The translations under genes and the position numbers were made by a program. 7,011 nucleotides of DNA, taken from NCBI GenBank assembly GCA_031550915.1, contig JAVBOF010000155.1, positions 1 through 7,011 of the forward strand. The letters are read 5' to 3'. Origin of the DNA: JAVBOF01 sp031550915. Its GTDB lineage: Bacteria; Bacillota; Clostridia; Christensenellales; MGBC116941. A model generated the notes under the pieces. That model saw only the letters and a list, made by a program, of their open reading frames with translations, searched no databases and was not told where the DNA came from. This document shows positions 1 to 6,059 of the stretch, piece by piece (positions within the stretch are counted from its first letter, which is position 1; every line of letters begins with the position of its first letter).

Positions 1-167
1 AAGCGGTCATAAACGATATCAAAGCCTATTGCCAGAAACACCTAATTAAGTGGAGCATACCAAAGAGCATAGAGATCCGTGATGCGCTGCCAACGACCTT
101 GGTTGGAAAGGTTGCGTATACAAGGCTTGAGCAGGAAGAAATGACAAAAAAGAAAGCCAACGGATGA
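1..167 (+). CDS. C-terminal end of an acyl-CoA ligase (AMP-binding, FadD-like), partial
   Basis: Only the last 54 codons are present; the reading frame begins at base 3 and stops with TGA at 165-167. The peptide carries the typical end of the ANL superfamily (acyl-CoA synthetases): an 'IPKSIEIRDALPTT' stretch followed by LVGKV, where the lysine of the GK pair matches the position of the adenylation-step lysine in long-chain acyl-CoA ligases. It ends in a short charged Lys-rich tail. Family members activate a carboxylic acid with ATP to an acyl-adenylate and then load it onto CoA in the cytoplasm; the chain-length or ring preference cannot be told from this fragment. It converges on the SnoaL-like genes and shares a terminator with them, so it may belong to the same metabolic neighbourhood without being in their operon. 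Family fairly sure; substrate unknown. Confidence 0.8.
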   Translation, partial: AVINDIKAYCQKHLIKWSIPKSIEIRDALPTTLVGKVAYTRLEQEEMTKKKANG

Positions 168-180
168 TATAACAGCAATA

Positions 181-216
181 AAAAAGGCTCTCAATCAGGA
201 TCAAGAGCCTTTTTTT
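181..216. terminator. bidirectional intrinsic terminator
   Basis: The arms AAAAAGGCTCT (181-191) and AGAGCCTTTTT (204-214) enclose a 12-nt loop, and T-runs follow the GC part of the stem on both strands. It lies 13 nt after the acyl-CoA ligase stop on the plus strand and 11 nt after the stop of the minus-strand SnoaL-like gene, so it can end both converging transcripts. Confidence 0.85.
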
Positions 217-227
217 GTATGCCATTT

Positions 228-839
228 TCAAGCGCTGGGGTTTTCTATGCAGTTCAGCCAATCATCTGCCCGCTTAAACAGCTTTTCCATCGACGGGCCG
301 CCCGAAAGCCTCGGCACATCCGTATCTACGTTGTAGCCTATAGTGGACTGTAAATATGCAAGATATGTATATTCCGTCGGGAACTTATCGATGATATCCT
401 GCCGCAGATGTACCTTTTGCGTGTTATCCACAGGATCAAGCCTGTCTTTGTCACAGATGGTTTCACGGAAGTATAATCCCCATTTTCCGTCACGCTTCAA
501 CCAAAGGTCGTATTGGCGTGAAGTACCGGAAAGGTCACAAAGGATACCTTCGACCATAGCCCTCTGCAATATGGTCATGCGGCTCATCGCAAAGGCTCTG
601 TCGCCTTTTACTATTATATTGCTGCCGCCCAGGTTATGCATTATATTCAGGCCGTGTTTCAGGCCTTCCTCTGTTATAGCAATAAAATCTTCGAACGAAC
701 CCTCGGTCCAAGTGGCTTTCATTCTGCCGCATTTATCCCAGACAGTGCGGAATTTTGGCCAATCCAGCGAGTCGCGGTATATTGTCCATCGCTCAATCTG
801 TTCGCGGATAAGCATTTTATCTATAAACTCTTGATTCAC
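228..839 (-). CDS. SnoaL/NTF2-like fold protein, paralog B
   Basis: 203 residues, starting at a GTG (837-839) with an AGGAGG site 8 nt upstream. The sequence looks like the SnoaL_4/nuclear transport factor 2-like family: an N-terminal helix (residues 3-35, ending in RTVW), then strands of the cone-shaped barrel, including MKATWTEG (40-47), LNIMHNLGG and the RETICDKDR segment. Family members are small cytoplasmic lyases, isomerases, dehydratases or hydroxylase-like enzymes acting on hydrophobic cyclic substrates, but many have no known role. The conserved polar residues Asp23 and His68 fall roughly where BaiE-type dehydratases carry catalytic Asp and His, while the catalytic Tyr position appears to be Trp18; this alignment was made by eye from memory. 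At about 200 residues it is longer than the usual 130-170, with an extra C-terminal part containing DVPRLSGG. It is the second gene of a unit with paralog A, 33 nt downstream of it. Fold likely; reaction unknown. Confidence 0.75.
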   Translation of the reverse strand: MNQEFIDKMLIREQIERWTIYRDSLDWPKFRTVWDKCGRMKATWTEGSFEDFIAITEEGLKHGLNIMHNLGGSNIIVKGDRAFAMSRMTILQRAMVEGILCDLSGTSRQYDLWLKRDGKWGLYFRETICDKDRLDPVDNTQKVHLRQDIIDKFPTEYTYLAYLQSTIGYNVDTDVPRLSGGPSMEKLFKRADDWLNCIENPSA

Positions 840-847
840 CGGCGTCT

Positions 848-853
848 CCTCCT
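848..853 (-). promoter_or_regulatory. ribosome binding site fixing the GTG start of SnoaL paralog B
   Basis: AGGAGG on the minus strand, 8 nt before a GTG codon at 837-839. The downstream peptide aligns without gaps to the N-terminus of paralog A, whose start is ATG, which supports GTG as the true start. Confidence 0.75.
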
Positions 854-872
854 ATATATGTATTTGTTAGAC

Positions 873-1469
873 CTATTTGCCATTCAGCCAGTCGGCGCCT
901 TTTTTCAACAAGGCATCCAAAGACTTGCCGCCGGAGAGCCTCGGTACATCCTTATTTACTGTATACCCGATTTTTGTCTGAAGGTATGCTAGATGCTGAT
1001 ACTCAACAGGGACTTGATTCAAAAGATCCTGATCCAAAATGACCGTTTCATTGCAATCTACCGGATCGATACGGTCTTTATCACAGATGGTTTCTCTGCG
1101 AACGAGGCCCCAATTGCCGTCACGGCGTTCCCAAAGGTCATAATGACGGGCATATGTCGTAACGTCGCAAAGCACACCCTCAACAACAGCCCTCTGTAAA
1201 ATGACCATACGTGTCATCGAAGTTGCCCTGTCGCCATTTACGTCTATTGCACTGCCGCCAAGATCGTGCAGGATATTCAGTCCGTTCTTAAGACCTTCCT
1301 CGGTTGTTTTGATGAAAAATTCATAGGTACCCTCTGTCCATGTCGCTTTCATCGTACCGTCATTATGCCAAACCGACCTGAAGTCGTCCCACAAAAAAGC
1401 ATCCCTGGCAACGGCCCATTTTTCGATCAACTCGCGAATTTGCCTTACATCAATCAGCCTTTGATCCAT
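873..1469 (-). CDS. SnoaL/NTF2-like fold protein, paralog A
   Basis: 198 residues, ATG start with GGAGG (1481-1485) 11 nt upstream. It aligns without any gap to its neighbour (228-839) over 196 residues; a hand count gives 119 identities, about 61%. The strongest blocks are MKATWTEG, RETICDKDR-(I/L)-DPVD and KDVPRLSGG or TDVPRLSGG, which are therefore the best candidates for the active site or subunit interface. Asp23 and His68 are kept in both copies. The family (SnoaL_4, NTF2-like) covers polyketide cyclases, ketosteroid isomerases and bile-acid or scytalone dehydratases. Placed first in the pair and downstream of a short-chain dehydrogenase, it may act on the same substrate as that enzyme; that is inference. 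The two copies may form a heteromer or handle different substrates. Confidence 0.75.
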   Translation of the reverse strand: MDQRLIDVRQIRELIEKWAVARDAFLWDDFRSVWHNDGTMKATWTEGTYEFFIKTTEEGLKNGLNILHDLGGSAIDVNGDRATSMTRMVILQRAVVEGVLCDVTTYARHYDLWERRDGNWGLVRRETICDKDRIDPVDCNETVILDQDLLNQVPVEYQHLAYLQTKIGYTVNKDVPRLSGGKSLDALLKKGADWLNGK

Positions 1470-1549
1470 ATTGTCTTGATCCTCCCTTATTTTTGTCGTT
1501 AGTATTTGTTTTAATTAATTCCACAGAAACATAGTAATAATACGTTAAG

Positions 1550-1555
1550 ATTATA
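1550..1555 (-). promoter_or_regulatory. candidate -10 box for the SnoaL pair
   Basis: A perfect TATAAT on the minus strand, about 80 nt upstream of the paralog A start. No good -35 box sits 16-18 nt upstream; TTGCTA is 20 nt away and lies inside an inverted repeat. The region is AT-rich, so a chance match is possible. If used, the 5' leader would be roughly 70 nt. Confidence 0.4.
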
Positions 1556-1572
1556 TTATCTATTTTTATGAT

Positions 1573-1596
1573 ATATAGCAATACATTTTGCTATAT
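1573..1596. repeat. inverted repeat upstream of the SnoaL pair (candidate operator)
   Basis: ATATAGCAA and TTGCTATAT form perfect 9-bp arms around a 6-nt spacer. On the minus strand it starts 17 nt upstream of the TATAAT at 1550-1555, so it covers the -35 zone, where a regulator would bind. No T-run follows on either strand, which argues against an intrinsic terminator for the dehydrogenase gene ending at 1635. The rest of 1470-1634 is AT-rich and shows no gene. Confidence 0.45.
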
Positions 1597-1634
1597 TTCT
1601 GATAAACTATTGTCATCAAACGATGAAAAACCAT

Positions 1635-2393
1635 TCATTTATCGATCGTCCGCTTCATCTGTAACGCGTAGGTCATCTTCAACAGGAATTTTTCCGTGCA
1701 GACCTTCTCAAGCACCCGGATAAACCGCAACATTGCCCCGGGAATAATTATGAGCTTATGCTTAAACATCCTTTCAAGGGCATATTCCGCAACATATTTG
1801 CTGTCGTGGCCCTTTACGGCAAATCCGGCGCCTGCACGCTTGTTAAAACCCGTAGTAACCGGTCCTGGACAAAAAGCACAGGCAAAAACCTTGCTGCCAC
1901 GCCGCCTCAATTCTTCATATATGGCTTCCGTCACCCGAAGGACATAGCTTTTGGAGGCGTAATATCCCGCGTGCATGGGGCCAGGCACAAAGGCGGCATA
2001 TGAAGAAACATTCATGATATAGCCCTTATCCGCCCTAATAAAATCCTTCAAAAAAAGCTTAGTTAATGTATGAAGGGCTTTTATATTCAGGTCAAGCATA
2101 TTCAGCTCGCTGTCCAGATCGGTTTCCGAAAATTCACCATATACGCCAAACCCGGCGTTGTTCACAAGTATATCGATATCCTGATCCTTGTAATTCTCAT
2201 ACAATCGCTTACAGTTATCGGTGCTTGAAAGATCTGAAGCGAAAATCTGCACTTCTGTCTTTAATTCTTCTCTAAGCGTATTGAGTTTATCCTCGCTGCG
2301 CGAAACCAAAATCAAATCATAACCCATTTCGCTCAATTTTCTGGCAATATCTCTTCCGATACCTTCGCTTGCCCCTGTAACAAGTGCTTTCAT
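1635..2393 (-). CDS. short-chain dehydrogenase/reductase (classical SDR)
   Basis: 252 residues with the complete classical SDR signature: nucleotide-binding TGASEGIG at 6-13, NNAG at 78-81, structural Asn103 in LNIKA, catalytic Ser near 130-131 (NVSS), and Tyr144-x3-Lys148 (YYASK), followed by CPGPVTTGF. Length is normal for the family. Members reduce a ketone or oxidise an alcohol with NAD(P)(H). The Arg of the SRSEDKL segment (residue 32) after the second strand hints at NADP(H) preference but is not proof. The overall style resembles the DltE/YqjQ-like group (COG0300) rather than FabG. The frame stays open to an ATG at 2408, but GGAGGT sits just before the ATG at 2391-2393 and nothing resembling a ribosome site precedes 2408, so the shorter start is chosen. 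It has its own candidate promoter and lies after the UroD-gene terminator. Substrate unknown. Confidence 0.92.
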   Translation of the reverse strand: MKALVTGASEGIGRDIARKLSEMGYDLILVSRSEDKLNTLREELKTEVQIFASDLSSTDNCKRLYENYKDQDIDILVNNAGFGVYGEFSETDLDSELNMLDLNIKALHTLTKLFLKDFIRADKGYIMNVSSYAAFVPGPMHAGYYASKSYVLRVTEAIYEELRRRGSKVFACAFCPGPVTTGFNKRAGAGFAVKGHDSKYVAEYALERMFKHKLIIIPGAMLRFIRVLEKVCTEKFLLKMTYALQMKRTIDK

Positions 2394-2397
2394 ACTG

Positions 2398-2403
2398 ACC
2401 TCC
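2398..2403 (-). promoter_or_regulatory. ribosome binding site choosing the SDR start
   Basis: GGAGGT lies 4 nt upstream of the ATG at 2391-2393 and inside the extra five codons that would exist if translation began at 2408. It puts the N-terminus directly at MKALVTG, the usual position for an SDR Rossmann motif. Confidence 0.75.
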
Positions 2404-2420
2404 ATCATTGTCTTGAAACA

Positions 2421-2429
2421 AGTATATCA
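2421..2429 (-). promoter_or_regulatory. extended -10 promoter of the SDR gene
   Basis: The minus strand reads TGATATACT, an extended -10 (TGN-TATACT) with no clear -35 at 16-18 nt. Predicted start of transcription is near 2414, about 20 nt before the ATG. An inverted repeat CTTG-AAA-CAAG (2412-2422) overlaps the box and start site and could be an operator. This promoter would make the SDR gene independent of the upstream UroD gene. Confidence 0.5.
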
Positions 2430-2492
2430 TATAAAATAATAGAACAAATTCGAAATTCTATGAAATTTGCGTAATTATATGCACATATATAT

Positions 2493-2538
2493 GCATACAA
2501 TAAACAAAAGGCTCGCAAAGAGCCGATTGTTTGTATGC
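2493..2538 (-). terminator. intrinsic terminator of the UroD-family gene, with extended imperfect stem
   Basis: The core stem GGCTC/GAGCC (2510-2514 with 2520-2524) has a 5-nt loop and is followed on the minus strand by TTTTGTTTA. It begins about 35 nt after the UroD stop. Beyond the core, GCATACAA plus ACAA on one side can pair with TTGTTTGTATGC on the other, leaving small bulges, so the full structure may span 46 nt. Confidence 0.75.
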
Positions 2539-2558
2539 TTGAAAATTTGTATATATAA

Positions 2559-3788
2559 TCAATATTTGCCGTATTTGCGTGTCGTCTCGAACATGGCTTC
2601 AACATTTTTCGGGTTTGCCTGGGTAAGGTCTATTGATACATCCATTATGAAACCGCCTCCGGGCGCGCAGGTATCCAAAAGCTTCTTGCATTCATCAGCG
2701 ACCTCCTCTGGCTTGCCGAATACCATCAGCGTGGAAGAGAGGTTTCCGCATATACAGGCGGTTTTGCCGACTATCTGTTTGACGCGCTTCATATCAGCCT
2801 GCTCAAACATATAGATGACCTTGCCCGGAGGAATATCCGCAATGGTTTCCAGCCGTGTTTCGTATTTACTTTCGCAGAAAACATAGGGAACGAGGTCATT
2901 TTCGATCAAGGCAAGCATAAGGGCTTTAAGTCCTTTCCAATAAAAACGCTCGTAGGATTCCTGACTCATGAAGCCGTCAAATCCACCGTGCAAAGGTATG
3001 AACACATATTTAAGGCCCATAGCCTTTGAAACGGATATAGTTCGCTCGATAGCGATCATAGACATGGCTTCAAGTACTTCTTCCAGCTCCTCCGGCCTTT
3101 CAATGGTATCCAGAGTCGTCTGCACTAGGCCGCGGTAATTATCGCTGAACATATCATAAGGACATGTTTGCGCGTTTTGCGGCCCTACAACAAAGCCTTT
3201 GTCTATTATGATTTGGGAGATTTCCCCTAAACCGCTCTGCCACTTTTTCGTTTCGTTAGCGCAATCTTTCAGCGCGTCAAGGGCTTTAAGTACATCGGGG
3301 TCGGCGAAAACAGCAAAATCTCCAAATTGGTTAAACTCTATCGGATTACGTAAATAAAGCTTACTCAGACCTTTCAAATTATCATGTTTGCGCGGGAAAA
3401 TCTTTGTAAGGAAGAAATGGGTTGGGTCTTTCGCAAATTCCAAAAACTCATCGTCGTGGACATATTCCCCATCCAAAATCTGATAACCGGATGTCAGAGG
3501 AAGCTTATGCTGAGGTCCAGGCCATTTGATATAGTTTGTGCCAAGCGCTTCCATTGGGGGTATTGGGTATACAACTGGAGACCATACCATATCCGGATCA
3601 AAATTATCCAAAAAATGATTCAATCCCGGAATAGCGTTTCTGATATCGATCATGATATCATAGTACGACATATTGTAAGCTGTGCCGTAATACATGCCCA
3701 TCTTTGGCGCAATCGGAACCATATCTGCTTCTTTAAGCCCGATAGCGGTTTCCAAACGGGTCTTTCGGGTGTTATAAAGTTCGTTCAT
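2559..3788 (-). CDS. uroporphyrinogen decarboxylase (UroD)-family protein, probable corrinoid-type methyltransferase relative
   Basis: 409 residues; ATG start with AGGAGGT 6 nt upstream. The C-terminal two thirds match the URO-D/MtaA superfamily: a helix-rich segment near 228-260, a 'YVFIPLHGG' strand at 261-269, 'YVFCES' at 302-307, PPGKVIYMFEQADM at 320-333, CICGN at 345-349 and a glycine-rich APGGGFIMD at 375-383, then ANPKNVEAM near the end. It is longer than true HemE (about 340-360) and lacks the usual HemE N-terminal motif, so haem synthesis is unlikely. Relatives include methylcobamide:CoM methyltransferases (MtaA/MtbA) and clostridial demethylase components, which move a methyl group between a corrinoid and a thiol or folate. 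The usual zinc set His-x-Cys plus a late Cys is not intact: the His position reads Val and the late GC pair is missing; Cys305 remains. No corrinoid-binding protein is in view. It is divergent from a CobW GTPase. Superfamily sure; substrate and reaction unknown. Confidence 0.85.
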   Translation of the reverse strand: MNELYNTRKTRLETAIGLKEADMVPIAPKMGMYYGTAYNMSYYDIMIDIRNAIPGLNHFLDNFDPDMVWSPVVYPIPPMEALGTNYIKWPGPQHKLPLTSGYQILDGEYVHDDEFLEFAKDPTHFFLTKIFPRKHDNLKGLSKLYLRNPIEFNQFGDFAVFADPDVLKALDALKDCANETKKWQSGLGEISQIIIDKGFVVGPQNAQTCPYDMFSDNYRGLVQTTLDTIERPEELEEVLEAMSMIAIERTISVSKAMGLKYVFIPLHGGFDGFMSQESYERFYWKGLKALMLALIENDLVPYVFCESKYETRLETIADIPPGKVIYMFEQADMKRVKQIVGKTACICGNLSSTLMVFGKPEEVADECKKLLDTCAPGGGFIMDVSIDLTQANPKNVEAMFETTRKYGKY

Positions 3789-3814
3789 TATAAGACCTCC
3801 TGCATATTTTCAGT

Positions 3815-3832
3815 TTTTTGATTATTCAAAAA
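3815..3832. repeat. short inverted repeat in the UroD leader (candidate operator)
   Basis: TTTTTGA and TCAAAAA arms separated by TTAT, located 14 nt upstream of the UroD ribosome site. It is AT-rich and weak as an RNA hairpin; a protein-binding site is possible. Low certainty because similar repeats arise by chance in AT-rich spacers. Confidence 0.3.
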
Positions 3833-3840
3833 TCATTACA

Positions 3841-3869
3841 GATATATATTTAATTCTATCACCAGTCAT
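3841..3869 (-). promoter_or_regulatory. possible promoter of the UroD-family gene
   Basis: On the minus strand ATGACT (3864-3869) and TATATC (3841-3846) are 17 nt apart. Both boxes deviate from consensus, and this is the best pair I found in the 204-nt divergent spacer (3789-3992). No riboswitch-like structure was recognised in the leader; in particular I saw no convincing cobalamin box. Confidence 0.3.
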
Positions 3870-3925
3870 ATAAAAAATAAACAAATAAGTAAAAGTTTGC
3901 ATAGCTTGTTTTAATGAAATAAATT

Positions 3926-3944
3926 TCTGCGCGGATTATGCAGA
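3926..3944. repeat. inverted repeat over the -35 zone of the CobW promoter
   Basis: TCTGC and GCAGA arms separated by 9 nt (gcggattat). The right arm ends 5 nt before the TGC of the extended -10 at 3950. Its place over the -35 zone fits a regulator site, and the promoter lacks a recognisable -35 box, but 5-bp arms are weak evidence. Confidence 0.3.
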
Positions 3945-3949
3945 TGATG

Positions 3950-3958
3950 TGCTATAAT
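3950..3958 (+). promoter_or_regulatory. extended -10 promoter of the CobW-family gene
   Basis: TGCTATAAT combines a TGN extension with a perfect TATAAT box. No -35 hexamer lies at 16-18 nt, as is common for extended -10 promoters. Transcription would start near 3965, about 28 nt before the TTG start, leaving room for the ribosome site at 3979-3983. A start at the ATG at 3957 would overlap the -10 box and is thereby excluded if this promoter is real. Confidence 0.6.
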
Positions 3959-3978
3959 GCTTATAGAAAAGTCATGTT

Positions 3979-3983
3979 GGAGG
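3979..3983 (+). promoter_or_regulatory. ribosome binding site choosing the TTG start of the CobW-family gene
   Basis: GGAGG lies 9 nt upstream of TTG (3993-3995). It places the protein start at (M)KLILFSGFLGAGKTT, which is where CobW/G3E proteins usually begin relative to the Walker A loop. Confidence 0.75.
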
Positions 3984-3992
3984 AAAACTGGA

Positions 3993-5051
3993 TTGAAACT
4001 GATACTATTTAGCGGATTTTTAGGCGCAGGGAAGACGACTTTGATACTTTCTTTGGCAAAAATGCTTTCGGAGGGGAAAAAGGAAGGGAAACCTCGGCTG
4101 GTAATCATAGAAAACGAAATCGGTAAGGTTGGCATAGACAATAAACTTCTGAGCGCCGGCGGTTTTGAGGTTAAGGAGCTTTTAGCGGGCTGTATATGTT
4201 GCACCCTAAAGGTAGACCTGATGAACACATTGAGGTATATTTCTGAAGAGATAGATCCGGAATATGTAATATTTGAACCGACGGGTATGGCTGAACCGGG
4301 GAGTTTATTGCAGACTATAGTCTCCTACGATTATGATATCGCGGATATGAATATTATAACAGTTGTGGATGCCAGCAGGTTTTTCAAATATATAGACGTA
4401 TCCCCTTATGTAGCTACGGGACAGTTGAAATCTGCCGGTAATGTCATCATCAATAAATGCGATCTTGTTGAGGAAGCGGTGTTGGATGATATCGTAGACT
4501 CAATTAGGGAATACAACACGGATGCACGGATATTCCAGCTCTCGGCGACGGGGCATATTGACCAGCAGCTTTGGCAACAAATACTGGGTAACGATATTGT
4601 AAGGGGATTATCCATACCGGAGCAGGGCGGAAATACCGCAGGCAACGCAACGGTGTATTCTTTTGAGGCCAAGGGAGGCGGCGACGCTGAGGTCAGGGGC
4701 AGCATTTTACAGGAGAAATATCTGGAAGTAATGAAGGAGTATATCTCTTTTCTAAACGAAAAGTCATCGTTGATAGGGCATGTTAAGCTATTCATAGAAA
4801 ACGGGGATGAAGACATACTTTGGATGTCCTCGACCGGCGGTGACGCGGACTTTGCCGAATCCAGTGAATGGGAAGCGCAGAGCGTAGGCATATATAAACT
4901 CAGTATGACATCGATAGCCTTTGGAATAAAGCAGGAGGACATGGAAAAAGTGCTTAAGGACATTTTACAAAAAAATGGAATAGACATAGTAATGGAAAAA
5001 AGGAAAGCTGCCAAGATGGTATCCGGGACGAGACGGGTCCGTAAAGGTTAG
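3993..5051 (+). CDS. CobW/G3E-family GTPase, candidate metallochaperone
   Basis: 352 residues from the TTG start. Visible motifs are Walker A GFLGAGKT (8-15), the ENEIGKVGID switch segment (40-49), the family's metal-binding CxCC in GCICC (Cys67, Cys69, Cys70), an EPTG segment at 95-98 and guanine-specificity NKCD (154-157). COG0523/G3E members bind Zn, Co or other metals at CxCC and use GTP to deliver them to a client enzyme or to cobalamin synthesis. The C-terminal part (about 220-352) does not look like the standard CobW_C domain, and it has no His-rich metal-storage stretch; it holds acidic patches and a basic tail (TRRVRKG). The gene is divergent from the UroD-family gene, whose relatives need Zn and a corrinoid, so that protein is a reasonable client (inference). 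It converges on the WYL gene with only 24 nt between stops and no terminator recognised there. Family sure, metal and client unknown. Confidence 0.9.
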   Translation: MKLILFSGFLGAGKTTLILSLAKMLSEGKKEGKPRLVIIENEIGKVGIDNKLLSAGGFEVKELLAGCICCTLKVDLMNTLRYISEEIDPEYVIFEPTGMAEPGSLLQTIVSYDYDIADMNIITVVDASRFFKYIDVSPYVATGQLKSAGNVIINKCDLVEEAVLDDIVDSIREYNTDARIFQLSATGHIDQQLWQQILGNDIVRGLSIPEQGGNTAGNATVYSFEAKGGGDAEVRGSILQEKYLEVMKEYISFLNEKSSLIGHVKLFIENGDEDILWMSSTGGDADFAESSEWEAQSVGIYKLSMTSIAFGIKQEDMEKVLKDILQKNGIDIVMEKRKAAKMVSGTRRVRKG

Positions 5052-5075
5052 ACGCAGAATTATGACTGGCAGCAC

Positions 5076-6059
5076 TCAATAAACATCGTATACCCGCCCC
5101 GCGTATGCCTGCATCTCAGAAGCAACATTTGCGGGGCTTATTATTTTTGCCTTGGTGCCAAATTGGAATACCCAGGATAAAAACACCGGGCTTACGGAAA
5201 CATGCAGTTGGGCAACAAAACGGTCGTCACCATCCCTTGTAAGGAAAATATCCTTGCCAAACCTATCCAAAACAACGCCGACCAATGAGTTTTCAAACCT
5301 TATTTCAACATGCTGCTTCTCGCCGGAAAACATGCCGAATATCTGTTTGGAATACTCTGCCAAGTCAAATCTGTTTTTGTTTATGGGGCAATTGGCTTTT
5401 TCCGAAAGCATATGAAGATTGTCCATCTTATCTACGCGAAAGTGTGATATATCCTGATACCTGTCATGGTACGCAATTAAATAATAGTTCTCGTCATCCC
5501 ACATCAAAGCCAGCGGACACACGGTATATTCCGCTTCATCGTACCTGTGTATTTTCTTTTTATCAACGTTATACTCAAAGTATTTGAAGCCTACTTTCCT
5601 ATCATCCGCAATGGCCGCATGCAAGATATCTACGTTGTAATATATCTGTTCGTTCATGGTCTTGACCCGCCCCAGTATATGTACCTGTCTGCGAAGGTGG
5701 CCGGCCTCGTGTTTGCTTGCGTGCTTCTCCAGCTTTTTTATAAGCTCGTTGCTTTTCCTAAGTGTTATGAACTTTGAAGCCTGCACGGCATCAACAAGTA
5801 ACTTAAGCTCCGGTAGGTCAAAATCCCTGGCTGCAAGGTAGTACCCTGCGCCTTTACCCCGCCGCGCGATTATATCGAAACCGAACTCTCTAAGCGCATC
5901 CATATCATCATATATCGTTTTTCTTTCGGCAATGATACCGCATTCCCAAAGTTGGGAAATGATATCCGCCATGGTGCACGGATGGGCGTCATCGCTGTTT
6001 TCCCACAGTATCTTTAGTAGATATAAAAGCTTTAGTTTTTGTTTTGGAGATTTCGCCAT
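5076..6059 (-). CDS. WYL-domain transcriptional regulator (HTH-WYL-WCX)
   Basis: 327 residues, normal for the family. Residues about 6-75 form a winged helix-turn-helix with the characteristic ERKTIYDDMDALREFGFDI segment of HTH_11/DeoR-type readers and a GAGYYL wing. Residues about 140-215 are the WYL domain: the name motif reads Tyr192-Tyr193-Leu194 here, and Arg208 in HFRVDKM matches the conserved ligand-contacting arginine. The C-terminal WCX part covers about 250-320. WYL regulators sense nucleic-acid or nucleotide-like ligands and control DNA-damage, CRISPR or phage-defence genes, or metabolism in some cases. ATG start with AAGGAGG (6067-6073) 7 nt upstream; both lie inside the upstream HIRAN gene, so translation is probably coupled. 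Likely targets are its own operon and the divergent DUF2148 gene, which share a promoter region (inference). Confidence 0.92.
   Translation of the reverse strand: MAKSPKQKLKLLYLLKILWENSDDAHPCTMADIISQLWECGIIAERKTIYDDMDALREFGFDIIARRGKGAGYYLAARDFDLPELKLLVDAVQASKFITLRKSNELIKKLEKHASKHEAGHLRRQVHILGRVKTMNEQIYYNVDILHAAIADDRKVGFKYFEYNVDKKKIHRYDEAEYTVCPLALMWDDENYYLIAYHDRYQDISHFRVDKMDNLHMLSEKANCPINKNRFDLAEYSKQIFGMFSGEKQHVEIRFENSLVGVVLDRFGKDIFLTRDGDDRFVAQLHVSVSPVFLSWVFQFGTKAKIISPANVASEMQAYAGRVYDVY

Noticed and set aside
343..834. 163-codon open frame on the plus strand opposite SnoaL paralog B
   Set aside because: Antisense to a conserved duplicated gene; the peptide resembles no family and lacks a ribosome site I could recognise.
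1613..1626. Small hairpin TCATC-AAAC-GATGA as an SDR terminator
   Set aside because: Only a 5-bp AT-rich stem, and on the minus strand it is not followed by a T-run. No clear terminator for the SDR gene was found.
2405..2605. 66-codon frame on the minus strand across the UroD-SDR spacer
   Set aside because: It runs through the UroD gene end, a terminator hairpin and the SDR promoter, and its peptide has no conserved pattern.
2559..3788. True haem-pathway uroporphyrinogen decarboxylase (hemE)
   Set aside because: The protein is longer than HemE, lacks its N-terminal signature, and has no other haem genes around it.
3384..3821. 145-codon open frame on the plus strand opposite the start of the UroD-family gene
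   Set aside because: Antisense shadow; no domain and it ends in the AT-rich leader.
3789..3992. Cobalamin riboswitch in the UroD/CobW divergent spacer
   Set aside because: I expected one from the gene families but saw no recognisable B12-box-like core or multi-stem layout; the spacer is too short and AT-rich.
4406..5014. 202-codon open frame on the minus strand opposite the CobW-family gene
   Set aside because: Ser- and Pro-rich low-quality protein with no recognisable domain, fully antisense to a well-supported gene.
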